Source: an uncultured Oscillospiraceae bacterium (lineage in GTDB: Bacteria > Bacillota_A > Clostridia > Oscillospirales > Oscillospiraceae). Taken from it: 64,000 nucleotides of DNA. Location of the stretch: NCBI GenBank assembly GCA_910579155.1, contig CAJTTS010000006.1, positions 21,677-85,676 of the forward strand, written 5' to 3'. Of this stretch, positions 51,727 to 58,955 are shown one piece after another. The position numbers and the translations under genes were made by a program. The first letter of the stretch is position 1. Each line of letters begins with the position of its first letter. The notes beneath the pieces are model-generated. The model did not search any database. It was given only the letters and a program-made list of their open reading frames with translations, and was not told the origin of the DNA.

Positions 51727-51897
51727 TCAAATAACCCCCAGCGTAATCAAAACCAGCAGCGTGAACAAAACGACAAGGATCACCTTGATGTACCAGGGGG
51801 AACGTTCGCCCCGGCCCATCCAAAGCCCCAGCAGCACCAGCAGGATAGGGCCGAGAATGCCCATAGGTCCCCCGGCAATGATCAAAAACCATTCCAT
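51727..51897 (-). CDS. Small membrane protein, 56 residues
   Basis: A 56-residue frame MEWFLIIAGGPMGILGPILL with two membrane segments separated by GRGERSPWYIK. No ribosome site is obvious, so translation may depend on the overlapping tiny frame just upstream. It ends 21 bases before the kinase start. No family is recognised. Confidence 0.5.
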   Translation of the reverse strand: MEWFLIIAGGPMGILGPILLVLLGLWMGRGERSPWYIKVILVVLFTLLVLITLGVI

Positions 51898-51947
51898 CCG
51901 AACAGAACCATGAGGAGCAGGAAGAACACGATTACAGGAATTTTCAT
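51882..51947 (-). CDS. Possible 21-residue membrane peptide
   Basis: The frame MKIPVIVFFLLLMVLFGWNG + F is a single hydrophobic helix overlapping the start of the 56-residue protein by 16 bases. The upstream GATGGGGTG is a weak ribosome site. It may be a coupled leader peptide, or chance. Confidence 0.3.
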   Translation of the reverse strand: MKIPVIVFFLLLMVLFGWNGF

Positions 51948-51972
51948 TGGAACACCCCATCAAACGGCTTTT

Positions 51973-51992
51973 GCCGGGCCTTTCGGCCCGGC
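51973..51992. other. Hairpin between tiny ORFs of the ABC/kinase operon
   Basis: GCCGGGCC and GGCCCGGC form a perfect 8-bp stem; on the minus strand the loop is GAAA, a stable tetraloop. No T run follows, so it is more likely an RNA-stability or processing element than a terminator. Confidence 0.55.
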
Positions 51993-52002
51993 GGAAACCG
52001 GC

Positions 52003-52101
52003 TCATTTTTTCGGCTTTTGAAGAATCAGGCTGAGTCCGCCTATCATCGCCGCCGCGATGGCGGCCCAAAGCACCGCTTCCATCCGTTTTCTCCGTTTCA
52101 T
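52003..52101 (-). CDS. Small single-helix membrane protein, 32 residues
   Basis: The frame MKRRKRMEAVLWAAIAAAMI continues GGLSLILQKPKK: a basic start, one membrane helix and a basic end. AAAGGAG lies about 11 bases upstream of the ATG at 52101, inside the end of the permease gene. It is located between the permease and the kinase and could be a small accessory subunit. No family is recognised. Confidence 0.5.
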   Translation of the reverse strand: MKRRKRMEAVLWAAIAAAMIGGLSLILQKPKK

Positions 52102-52103
52102 GG

Positions 52104-52886
52104 TTATTTGATCTCCTTTCGGTTGAATCCATACAGGCCCACAGCGGTGCAGACGACGACCCAAAATGCCCCCACCAGCCACGCCCTGCCCAGATAGCTC
52201 ACATCGCCCACCACGCTTTTGGCTCCATTCAGCATTTGCACAGGGAAATACGGGACCGCCTTGAGCAGCGCATTTCCCACGGGTCCCTGGATAAGCAGTC
52301 CCGCCAGATCGATGAAAGACTCCAGCACGAACACAATGCCCACATAGAGGAAAGAGCTGGCCATTTCACCATTCACCAAAAACAGACACATACATAGCGC
52401 CGCCTGAGCGCCAATCCACAGCGGAAGCCCTACTGACAGGAAGTAGCCCACGATAGCCAGCGCCTCCGATGTGGCGTAGAACGCGGCGGACTCCGACTCC
52501 ATGGGCAGACAGACCGCGCAAAGCCCCAGGAAGAAAGCCATCATGACCACCAGATACACGATGGACAGCAGGGTCTGGGCCAGGAATTTGCCCAGGTAAA
52601 TCTGAGTGCGGCTTAAGCCGAAGGACACCTCATTTTTCAGCGTGGAGTTCTTGTACTGCCCGGCAAACACGATATCCCCGGTGAGCAGACAGGTACAAAA
52701 GCCGATGGCTCCCATCTCTATGATGGTGATAATGGCCCCGCCGAAAGGGGTGGCCATGGAATGGGCGTTGTGGAAAGCAAACATGGACGCATAAAGTGCC
52801 TCCAATGCCATCATAACCCCAAGGGCGATATAGGTATAGGGCCGATGGAGCAGCTTGTAAATCTCAGCGCGGATATAGTTAAACAT
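52104..52886 (-). CDS. ABC-2 type transporter permease
   Basis: A 260-residue permease with six membrane segments. MFNYIRAEIYKLLHRPYTYI is the typical N-terminus of BcrB/lantibiotic-immunity-type permeases, and LKNEVSFGLSRTQIYLGKFL is the cytoplasmic coupling segment that meets the ATPase. ATG 52886 has GGAGG eight bases upstream and overlaps the ATPase gene by eight bases. With the regulator and kinase it probably forms a peptide or antibiotic efflux/resistance unit. Confidence 0.88.
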   Translation of the reverse strand: MFNYIRAEIYKLLHRPYTYIALGVMMALEALYASMFAFHNAHSMATPFGGAIITIIEMGAIGFCTCLLTGDIVFAGQYKNSTLKNEVSFGLSRTQIYLGKFLAQTLLSIVYLVVMMAFFLGLCAVCLPMESESAAFYATSEALAIVGYFLSVGLPLWIGAQAALCMCLFLVNGEMASSFLYVGIVFVLESFIDLAGLLIQGPVGNALLKAVPYFPVQMLNGAKSVVGDVSYLGRAWLVGAFWVVVCTAVGLYGFNRKEIK

Positions 52887-53805
52887 GGCGCCCACCTCCG
52901 ATCAGGTCGAGGAAATACGCTTCCAGGTCCGCGCCCTTCTGCTCCATGGCCAGCAGGGCCACCCCGTTCCGGGCCAGGGCGTAGGACGCCTGCTTGGGAT
53001 CGTCCAGGCAGGCGTAGAGCTGGACCACATTGTTGGGCAGGACCTCAAACTTGTCCGTACCCAGCTCGCTCTGGAGAACAGCGGCGGCCTTGGCGGCGTC
53101 GTCCACCTCCAGCCGCAGGCAGGTGCGGCATTTGTCATGGAGGGTTTCGGCGGAAATCTCCTCCAGCAGCTTGCCCTGCTCCATAAAACCGTAGCGGGTG
53201 GCCACGTTGGACAGCTCTGACAGGATGTGGCTGGAAATCAGGATAGTGGTCTGCCGCTCCTGGTTGAGCTGACGCAGAATCTGCCGGAACTCCGCCACCC
53301 CCTCCGGGTCCAGGCCGTTGATGGGTTCGTCCAGGACGAGGAAGTCCGGATGGTTCATCAGAGCCAAAGCCAGCCCCAGCCGCTGCTTCATGCCAAGAGA
53401 AAAGGATTTGAACTTTTTCTTCCCCGTATTCGCCAAATCCACCTGCTCCAGCACCTCATCTACCACATGCCTGCCGGGAATCCCCCGCTGGAGGCGGTAA
53501 TACTCCAGGTTCTCCTGAGCGGTGAGGAAAGGGGAAAAGGAGGGGATTTCAATCATGGCGCCCGTGCGGGTGCGCTGGGACCGCATGTTCTTTCCCGACG
53601 CGCCAAACAGCTCCATTTCGCCCCCGCTGGGCTCGGATTGGCCTGTAATCATCCGCATGAGAGTGGTCTTCCCCGCCCCGTTGCGGCCCACCAAGCCATA
53701 TACGTCCCCCCGGCGCACCAGCATATTCACGCCGTCCAGCACCTTACAGGAACCATAGGCTTTTTGCAGCCCATAGGTTGCCATCACCGCTGTATTTTCG
53801 TTCAT
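52879..53805 (-). CDS. ABC transporter ATP-binding protein (BcrA/lantibiotic-immunity type)
   Basis: A 308-residue ATPase with Walker A GLVGRNGAGKTTLMRMITG, Q-loop GAMIEIPSF, signature FSLGMKQRLGLALAL, Walker B FLVLDEPINGLDPEG and H-loop ILISSHILSEL. A C-terminal domain of about 90 residues follows, as in BcrA. ATG 53805 (MNENTAVMATYGL) is preceded by AGGCGGG. The pairing with an ABC-2 permease and two-component system points to cationic peptide or bacitracin-like resistance; this is inference. Confidence 0.92.
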   Translation of the reverse strand: MNENTAVMATYGLQKAYGSCKVLDGVNMLVRRGDVYGLVGRNGAGKTTLMRMITGQSEPSGGEMELFGASGKNMRSQRTRTGAMIEIPSFSPFLTAQENLEYYRLQRGIPGRHVVDEVLEQVDLANTGKKKFKSFSLGMKQRLGLALALMNHPDFLVLDEPINGLDPEGVAEFRQILRQLNQERQTTILISSHILSELSNVATRYGFMEQGKLLEEISAETLHDKCRTCLRLEVDDAAKAAAVLQSELGTDKFEVLPNNVVQLYACLDDPKQASYALARNGVALLAMEQKGADLEAYFLDLIGGGRHV

Positions 53806-53886
53806 AGCGTTCCCGCCTTTCTCTTCGTTGTGGCTATAGCTTATCGCAGAAAGGCCAAAACTCTTCAAAGGAAGTCTAAAGAAATC

Positions 53887-54576
53887 CTAAATATCGGCCA
53901 GCTTAAACCCGATGCCCCACACCGTTTTGATATAACTCCGGTCCGGGTCCGCCTTGGACAGCTTGGAACGCAGGTTGCTCACGTGGACGTTCACCGTGTT
54001 TTCGTCTCCCAGAAAGTCCTCGCCCCACACAGCCTCATAAATCTGCGCCCGGGAAAAGGCCCGCCGGGGGTTTTCCATGAGCAGGGCCAAAATGTCGAAC
54101 TCCCGGCCGGTGAGGGACAGTTCCTCCCCATCCAGCGCTGCGGTGTGGCTGTCCCGGTCCAAGGTGAGAGGCCCCGCCGACAATATATCCGCTTTGGCGG
54201 TGGAGAACTCCCGGCTGCGGCGAAGCTGCGCCTCCACCCTCGCCAGCACCTCGGCATTGTCAAAGGGCTTGGGGATGAAGTCGTCCGCCCCAAGTTTAAG
54301 CACATTCACCCGGTCGGATATCCCCACTTTGGCCGAGGCCACGATGATGGGCATGGTTCTGCCCCGACGGATGCGGGTGATGAGCTCCTCCCCTGTCACA
54401 CCGGGGAGCATCAAGTCCAGCACAATGAGGTCGTAGTCGTATTTTTCCGCCCACAACAAGGCCTCGCTGCCGGAAAAAGCAGCCCGACAGGTATAGCCTG
54501 CGCCCTCCAAAATGGTACACAGTAGGCGGTTGATGTCCGCATCGTCCTCCACGACGAGAATGTTGGCGGTGTCCAT
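53887..54576 (-). CDS. OmpR-family response regulator
   Basis: A 229-residue regulator. The receiver has acidic residues VVEDDADI, phosphoacceptor Asp54 in IVLDLMLPGVTGEE, Ser/Thr in VASAK and Lys in FIPKPFDNAEVLAR. The winged-helix domain reads LTGREFDILALLMENPRRAF and NTVNVHVSNLRSKL. ATG 54576 has GGAGG nine bases upstream; the frame opening is a TTG within that site. It heads the operon leading to the ABC genes and sensor kinase. Confidence 0.95.
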   Translation of the reverse strand: MDTANILVVEDDADINRLLCTILEGAGYTCRAAFSGSEALLWAEKYDYDLIVLDLMLPGVTGEELITRIRRGRTMPIIVASAKVGISDRVNVLKLGADDFIPKPFDNAEVLARVEAQLRRSREFSTAKADILSAGPLTLDRDSHTAALDGEELSLTGREFDILALLMENPRRAFSRAQIYEAVWGEDFLGDENTVNVHVSNLRSKLSKADPDRSYIKTVWGIGFKLADI

Positions 54577-54626
54577 CGGTATTCCCTCCAATTTCTTATT
54601 TTTATTTAATGTCTAGTATATCATAA

Positions 54627-54657
54627 ATGCCCCCGGCGTTTCCAGTCGCCGGGGGCA
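54627..54657 (-). terminator. Terminator after the coat protein gene
   Basis: ATGCCCCCGGCG and CGCCGGGGGCAT form a 12-bp stem with an 8-base loop, followed on the minus strand by TTATGATATACT, which could double as a -10 for the response regulator operon. Confidence 0.7.
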
Positions 54658-54679
54658 TACTTTAACCTTTTTTAAGATT

Positions 54680-54943
54680 TTAAGCGGTGATGGTGGGAAC
54701 CTGGTTGGTGAACTTCTGCTCCGCCTGGGCAATCTGCTGTGGCTGGGCCTGTTCCACCTTGTACCATCCCTTCTGCTTGGCGGTTTCAAACAGTTGAGTC
54801 TGGGTTTTGTGGCCTTGGGTGAGCAGGCTGACAAAGGTGTCCCGGAGCTGCACGTTGGTACACTCGGAGGCAAACAAATTGTAATTGGTGCTCATCTTCT
54901 TCTCGGTGAGCAGCAGGTCGGTGATGATCTCAGATTCCTTCAT
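54680..54943 (-). CDS. Spore coat protein, CotF family
   Basis: An 87-residue protein with the coat F domain: ITDLLLTEKKMSTNYNLFAS, then VQLRDTFVSLLTQGHKTQTQ and WYKVEQAQPQQIAQAEQKF. Family members form helical bundles and sit in the spore coat. It is 12 bases downstream of the small partner gene, in a two-gene operon behind a sigma-G-like promoter. Confidence 0.85.
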   Translation of the reverse strand: MKESEIITDLLLTEKKMSTNYNLFASECTNVQLRDTFVSLLTQGHKTQTQLFETAKQKGWYKVEQAQPQQIAQAEQKFTNQVPTITA

Positions 54944-54955
54944 AGTCTGTCCTCC

Positions 54956-55141
54956 TCAGCGTAAGAATCCCAGCAGGGTGTCATAATTCCGCTTGTGCTG
55001 GGCGGCGTATTGGTCATAGGTGTTTTTTAGTTCGGTCTCCTGGGTCGCTTTGGCTGCGTCCTGATATTTGCAGCACAGCATACCCTCGAATCCCAACTGG
55101 TCCTCCAGGGCGGCCAGCTCTTTGGTGCTCAGATTCGACAC
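54956..55141 (-). CDS. Small coat-associated protein, partner of CotF
   Basis: A 61-residue helical protein: SNLSTKELAALEDQLGFEGM, CCKYQDAAKATQETELKNTY, then YAAQHKRNYDTLLGFL. The pattern of a short helical hairpin with a Cys pair resembles small spore-coat proteins found beside CotF in clostridia. The start is the GTG at 55141, because GGAGGG is nine bases upstream; the frame upstream from 55183 includes the promoter. Confidence 0.7.
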   Translation of the reverse strand: MSNLSTKELAALEDQLGFEGMLCCKYQDAAKATQETELKNTYDQYAAQHKRNYDTLLGFLR

Positions 55142-55171
55142 GGGTGGTTCCCTCCTTAACATTGGTGGCCT

Positions 55172-55200
55172 TAGTATGCCCAAAGAAGGAAAATATATGC
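55172..55200 (-). promoter_or_regulatory. Sigma-G (or sigma-F)-type promoter of the coat protein pair
   Basis: Minus-strand GCATA (55196-55200), 17 bases, CATACTA (55172-55178) fits the forespore consensus GHATR-N17/18-CATnnTA. No SigA-type promoter is visible. CotF-type genes are more often mother-cell controlled, so a forespore promoter is worth a test. Confidence 0.5.
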
Positions 55201-55203
55201 AGG

Positions 55204-55241
55204 CGCGGGGACAGCGGAATATTTACCCCGCCGTCCCCGCG
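55204..55241 (-). terminator. Hairpin at the end of the hydrolase/ATP-grasp/GNAT operon
   Basis: CGCGGGGAC and GTCCCCGCG form a perfect 9-bp outer stem with an inner GCGG/CCGC, 11 bases past the GNAT stop. There is no T run, so termination may be weak; the coat promoter starts four bases later. Confidence 0.5.
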
Positions 55242-55252
55242 TTTGACCCGCC

Positions 55253-55690
55253 TCAGCGGATCGTCCTTTCCATGATGATTTCGTCCTCGTCTTGCTGACC
55301 GGTGTGGGTGAAGCCCAGCCCGCTGTACAGCTTCCTGGCCGCATCATTTCCCTCAATATAGCAGAGCACCACCTTGTCAAAGCGGCCCTCGGCCTCCATC
55401 TGCTCCAGGACAAGCTGCGCGGCCCGGCGTCCGAAGCCCTGGCCCTGATACCGGGCGTCGATAAAAAGCTGACTGAAATCGTAGGCACCCAGCTCGGCGC
55501 AGTCATGGTACATGGCCATGCCCACGGGGATTTCGCCGTCTCGGACGACAAAGGCCCGGCTGCCGTGCTCCCGATAAGCGTAGGCCCTGGCCAGCAGCCG
55601 CATATCGCTGGACACAAACCTCTGCTGTGCCTCCGACACCTTCAACCCCAGACGCCAGTTGTCCGGGCCGACAGGTTCCAGCCAGATCAC
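55253..55690 (-). CDS. GNAT-family N-acetyltransferase
   Basis: A 145-residue protein with FSQLFIDARYQGQGFGRRAA (acetyl-CoA loop, Q-G-x-G-F-G) and VVLCYIEGNDAARKLYSGLG. It starts with GTG at 55690, overlapping the ATP-grasp stop by four bases, with AGGGGA upstream. It is thus the fourth gene of an operon with two serine-hydrolase-like proteins and an ATP-grasp ligase, and may N-acetylate the operon's product or self-protect against it; this is inference. Confidence 0.9.
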   Translation of the reverse strand: MIWLEPVGPDNWRLGLKVSEAQQRFVSSDMRLLARAYAYREHGSRAFVVRDGEIPVGMAMYHDCAELGAYDFSQLFIDARYQGQGFGRRAAQLVLEQMEAEGRFDKVVLCYIEGNDAARKLYSGLGFTHTGQQDEDEIIMERTIR

Positions 55691-56925
55691 TGGGTGTTCC
55701 CCTGCCCGGGGACAGACGCTTTTTTCTGCTTCGCCGGCTTGAGCTTCAACACATCCTTATAGAAGGTGTCCAGCTCCTTCTTGGCGGGGAAGGCAGCCAC
55801 ATACATCTGGTTGCCCATGGCATCCGCCAGAACGTCGGGAATACGCCCCACCATCTTCATGTGCTTGCCATACTTTTTCATAATAGCCTCGTGGTCCATG
55901 GCAAAGGGCTTGCCGTCCCGGAGACCGGCATAGGCACAGAAGAAGTGCTCCCCCGCCTCCAGCGTGGAACGGTCAAAAGCTATCATGTCCGCCCAGATTT
56001 TGTACACATTGGTGGAGTTGGCAAAGTTCATCATATCGGGGCTGAACCCGCCGCAGGGGCGCATATTGACCTCCAGCGCCACCACGTCTCCCTTTTTGCC
56101 CATGCCCTCCTGATCCTGAGTGAGGCGGAAGAATTCAAAATGGACGAAACGGCTCTTGACCCCGAAACTCTTCACCGTAGCCCGGCCCGCCTTTTTGGTA
56201 TCGGCGGGCAGATCCTTCACGATATAGTAGATAGAGTTGTCCGCCTCGTTCACAATGTCCATGATGGACATGGGGGTGACATTCCCCGTCTCAAAAATGG
56301 GGTTTCCGGCGGAGTCGATGATGGCGTCATAGGAATTGACCTCGGCGTGGATAAACTCCTCCATAATGTAAGCAACGTCGCGCTTGGTCTCCAGAAACTC
56401 CTTCAAATCCTCCTCACTGGACAGCTTGTGGGTGTCGGAAGCGCCCACCCCGTTGTCCGGCTTGACCACCACCGGCCAGCCCACCTTCTTGATGAAGGCC
56501 AAACAGCCCTTGAGATCGTCCACCAAGTGATAGCGGGCCACAGGGATCCCCGCCTTTTCGTAAAATTCCTTCATCTTGGACTTGTACTTGATGCGGGGGA
56601 TATCCTCGGTCTGGAAACCGGAGGTGATGTGGAAATCAGTGCGCAGCTTGGCGTCCCGCTCCAGCCAGTATTCGTTGTTGGACTCCAGCCAATCCACCCG
56701 GCCGTGCTTGAAAATGAAGTAGGCCACAGCGCGGTATACCTCGTCGTAGTTCTCCAGGCTGCTCACCTTGTAATACTCGTTGAGGCTGTCCCGCAGCTCA
56801 TTGGTCAGCTCGCCGTAGGGCGCGTCGCCGATGCCCAGCACGTTGAGTCCGTTGTTTTTCAGCTCCCGGCAGAACTGCCAGTAGTTGGTGGGGAAATTGG
56901 GGGAAATGAAGATCACGTTTTTCAT
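55687..56925 (-). CDS. ATP-grasp domain carboxylate-amine ligase-like protein
   Basis: A 412-residue protein. The N-terminal preATP-grasp domain is MKNVIFISPNFPTNYWQFCR; the ATP-grasp core shows GWPVVVKPDNGVGASDTHKL (Lys and Gly-rich loop), YIMEEFIHAEVNSYDAIID and the metal-binding VVALEVNMRPCGGFSPDMM. Such enzymes activate a carboxylate as acyl-phosphate and join it to an amine or thiol, for instance in dipeptide or small-molecule synthesis. The substrate is unknown. It is flanked by two hydrolase-like genes upstream and the GNAT gene downstream. Confidence 0.88.
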   Translation of the reverse strand: MKNVIFISPNFPTNYWQFCRELKNNGLNVLGIGDAPYGELTNELRDSLNEYYKVSSLENYDEVYRAVAYFIFKHGRVDWLESNNEYWLERDAKLRTDFHITSGFQTEDIPRIKYKSKMKEFYEKAGIPVARYHLVDDLKGCLAFIKKVGWPVVVKPDNGVGASDTHKLSSEEDLKEFLETKRDVAYIMEEFIHAEVNSYDAIIDSAGNPIFETGNVTPMSIMDIVNEADNSIYYIVKDLPADTKKAGRATVKSFGVKSRFVHFEFFRLTQDQEGMGKKGDVVALEVNMRPCGGFSPDMMNFANSTNVYKIWADMIAFDRSTLEAGEHFFCAYAGLRDGKPFAMDHEAIMKKYGKHMKMVGRIPDVLADAMGNQMYVAAFPAKKELDTFYKDVLKLKPAKQKKASVPGQGNTQ

Positions 56926-56952
56926 TGTTTTTCCTTCTCTCTCTTTTGGTGC

Positions 56953-57711
56953 TCAGGTTTGATCCAGCAGATAGGGCACAAAATAGGCCACTTGCTTGTA
57001 CCACCAGTCCCAGTCGTGGGCCACATCGTAGCCCCAGATATCCACCCAAATGTGGATATCCTTTTCGCGGAAAATGTCCGCCAACCACATGGTCGTCCCC
57101 GGAATCTCCCAGGGCCCCCGGCCCACACAGACAACGCCCTTCTTCTGGTTGTACAGATCAACGAAGGGATGACCCTTGGGCATATCGGATAGGTAGTGGA
57201 CGGGAGAATTGCGATAGACTACCTCGTCCACATAGTTGTCAAAACCGTAATCTGCGCTGTATATCCCGCTGAGGGCCAGAACCCGATCAAACAGGTCCGG
57301 GCGGCGGAAGAACAGGTTGGCGGCGTGGGTGGCCCCCAAGCTGCACCCGAACACCAGCACGCCGGCCTCGCCGTCCCAGCCGTTGCGCTTGTTCACCATG
57401 GCCCGAATGAAGGGCACCAGCTCATCGGTGATGTAGGCGATCCACTGCTCATACCGGCGGATGCGCCAATAGGGGTCGCCGCCCTTGTCGGACCAGCTTT
57501 CCGCGTCCATGGTGTCGATGGAGAACACCATCACCTGACCGGACTCGATCCAGGGGGCCCAGGCGTCGGTCATACGAAAGTTCTCGAAGTCAAAGAACCG
57601 ACCGTCCTGGCAGGGAATGAACAGCACTGGACGGCCCGCGTGGCCGTACACCTTGCACTCCATATCCCGGCCCAGCGCTGGACTGTAGTCCTTAAAATAT
57701 TGTGTCTCCAT
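56953..57711 (-). CDS. Alpha/beta-hydrolase-fold esterase (enterochelin esterase-like), second copy
   Basis: A 252-residue protein with the nucleophile elbow VFGCSLGATHAANLFF (Ser in G-x-S-x-G) and GIYSADYG after it. The catalytic acid may be the Asp in WVDIWGYD, and the His is in VAHDWDWW near the end. It resembles IroE/Fes-type and esterase-D-like proteins, with no signal peptide, so it acts in the cytoplasm. AAGGAGAG precedes the ATG. It lies 13 bases after the first esterase gene. Confidence 0.85.
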   Translation of the reverse strand: METQYFKDYSPALGRDMECKVYGHAGRPVLFIPCQDGRFFDFENFRMTDAWAPWIESGQVMVFSIDTMDAESWSDKGGDPYWRIRRYEQWIAYITDELVPFIRAMVNKRNGWDGEAGVLVFGCSLGATHAANLFFRRPDLFDRVLALSGIYSADYGFDNYVDEVVYRNSPVHYLSDMPKGHPFVDLYNQKKGVVCVGRGPWEIPGTTMWLADIFREKDIHIWVDIWGYDVAHDWDWWYKQVAYFVPYLLDQT

Positions 57712-57724
57712 ACTCTCTCCTTCG

Positions 57725-58495
57725 TCAATCCTCCCGCCCGTAGAGCAGGGTATTCATGAAAAATGGGATTTGCCGTTCCCAACTGGCCTCGCTGTGGTCG
57801 CCGCCGGGCACCATACGGAAGTCCAGCAAAACGTGCCTGTCCAGCAGCGCTGCCGCCGTCCGGCCCAGCAGCTTAAAGGTCTGGGCGTGGTTGGTCAGCT
57901 CCCGGGAACCGTAGTCCATATACAACACCGTATTCGGGCTAATCCTCGCCGTGCGGATCAGGGTATCCACCTTCCCCGGCGCCACCCACAGCGACGGGGA
58001 CAGCGCCGCCCCCCGGGAGAACCAGCGGTTGTACTCCAGCACGGCGTACAGAGCCATAAGTCCGCCCATGGAACTGCCCGCGATAAAGGTGTTCTCCCGC
58101 TCCGGGAGGGTGGGGAACTCCCGGTCGATCTCCGGCTTAAAGGCATGGACCAGCCACTCCATGGTGGTCCTCCCCCGCCCTACCACCCGGCCAAAGCCGC
58201 CGGTGTAGAAAGACCAAGGCGAATATTCGGACAGCCGTCCGTTATCCGGATGGTGGTTGCACTCCACTGCGGCCACGATGATCTGGGTCTGGGTGGCATC
58301 CAAGTACTCACCCATGCCCCAGCTCTTGCCATAGGTGGCGTCCTCGTCAAAAAACACATTGTGCCCATCAAACATGTAGAGCACGGGGTAACGCAAATCA
58401 GGGTCCATCTCCCAGGAATCGGGCAGGTAGATGTACGCCCGGCGGGGTTCATCCCCGGTGAGCTCGGGAATGGTGATGTTCCAACTGTCGATCAT
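57725..58495 (-). CDS. Alpha/beta-hydrolase-fold esterase (enterochelin esterase-like), first copy
   Basis: A 256-residue protein with RRAYIYLPDSW and YPVLYMFDGHNVFFDEDATYG at the N-terminus, as in Fes/IroE/esterase-D proteins. The elbow is IAGSSMGGLMALYAVLEY and the C-terminal His is in MVPGGDHSEASWERQIPFF. No signal peptide is seen. ATG 58495 has AAAGGA upstream; the frame opening at 58513 adds six residues. It heads the four-gene operon and has the same 13-mer in its leader as the PadR promoter. Confidence 0.87.
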   Translation of the reverse strand: MIDSWNITIPELTGDEPRRAYIYLPDSWEMDPDLRYPVLYMFDGHNVFFDEDATYGKSWGMGEYLDATQTQIIVAAVECNHHPDNGRLSEYSPWSFYTGGFGRVVGRGRTTMEWLVHAFKPEIDREFPTLPERENTFIAGSSMGGLMALYAVLEYNRWFSRGAALSPSLWVAPGKVDTLIRTARISPNTVLYMDYGSRELTNHAQTFKLLGRTAAALLDRHVLLDFRMVPGGDHSEASWERQIPFFMNTLLYGRED

Positions 58496-58527
58496 AGTAC
58501 AATATCCTTTCACGCTTCAAAGCAATA

Positions 58528-58540
58528 TTATGTTATGTTA
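58528..58540. promoter_or_regulatory. Putative PadR operator upstream of the hydrolase operon
   Basis: The plus-strand 13-mer TTATGTTATGTTA is identical to one in the padR promoter (58887-58899). It lies 33-45 bases upstream of the first esterase start codon, where a TAATAT-type -10 overlaps it on the minus strand. Confidence 0.5.
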
Positions 58541-58644
58541 GTTTAACACAGTATCGTGGAAAATGCAATCCATGGATTTCCCTATCTTCTCCTTTTCAGT
58601 CCTTGGGTTGTAGCACAATTTCACAGATATTTTCTTTTCCGCTC

Positions 58645-58674
58645 TTGACGCGGACCGGAGGCCTGTGCTAAAAT
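58645..58674 (+). promoter_or_regulatory. Promoter of tRNA-Thr
   Basis: TTGACG (58645-58650), 18 bases, TAAAAT (58669-58674), 26 bases before the tRNA. Confidence 0.75.
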
Positions 58675-58699
58675 AACCGTTGTTATAGGTCGTACCCAT

Positions 58700-58775
58700 G
58701 CTGGTATAGCTCAGTCGGTAGAGCAGCTGATTCGTAATCAGCAGGTCGTGTGTTCGAGTCACATTACCAGCTCCA
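58700..58775 (+). tRNA. tRNA-Thr (anticodon CGT)
   Basis: The acceptor stem GCTGGTA/TACCAGC, D arm with AGTCGGTA loop, anticodon stem GCTGA/TCAGC around TTCGTAA (anticodon CGT, reading ACG), and T arm GTGTG-TTCGAGT-CACAT are all present. The length is 73 bases with CCA encoded at 58773-58775. Confidence 0.97.
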
Positions 58776-58812
58776 AAAAGCTCCGCTCAAGTTTCTTTGA
58801 GCGGAGCTTTTT
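58775..58812 (+). terminator. Intrinsic terminator after tRNA-Thr
   Basis: AAAAAGCTCCGCTCAA and TTGAGCGGAGCTTTTT pair over 16 positions around a short loop, beginning at the last base of the tRNA. Confidence 0.88.
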
Positions 58813-58874
58813 GCGTGCCGGGAACATTTTCCAGCTTCCAAAAGCAATCGGACGGCAAAAGACGCCTCTCCTTC

Positions 58875-58903
58875 TTGACAAGTGGTTTATGTTATGTTAT
58901 TAT
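58875..58903 (+). promoter_or_regulatory. padR promoter with embedded operator candidate
   Basis: TTGACA (58875-58880), 17 bases, TATTAT (58898-58903). The spacer holds TTATGTTATGTTA (58887-58899), and a further ATGTTAT copy plus the palindrome CGATATATCG (58913-58922) follow. A repressor bound here would block RNA polymerase, as expected for an autoregulated PadR gene. Confidence 0.65.
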
Positions 58904-58955
58904 TATGTTATCCGATATATCGCGAAGCATAATATATATAGAGAGGGGATACTTC

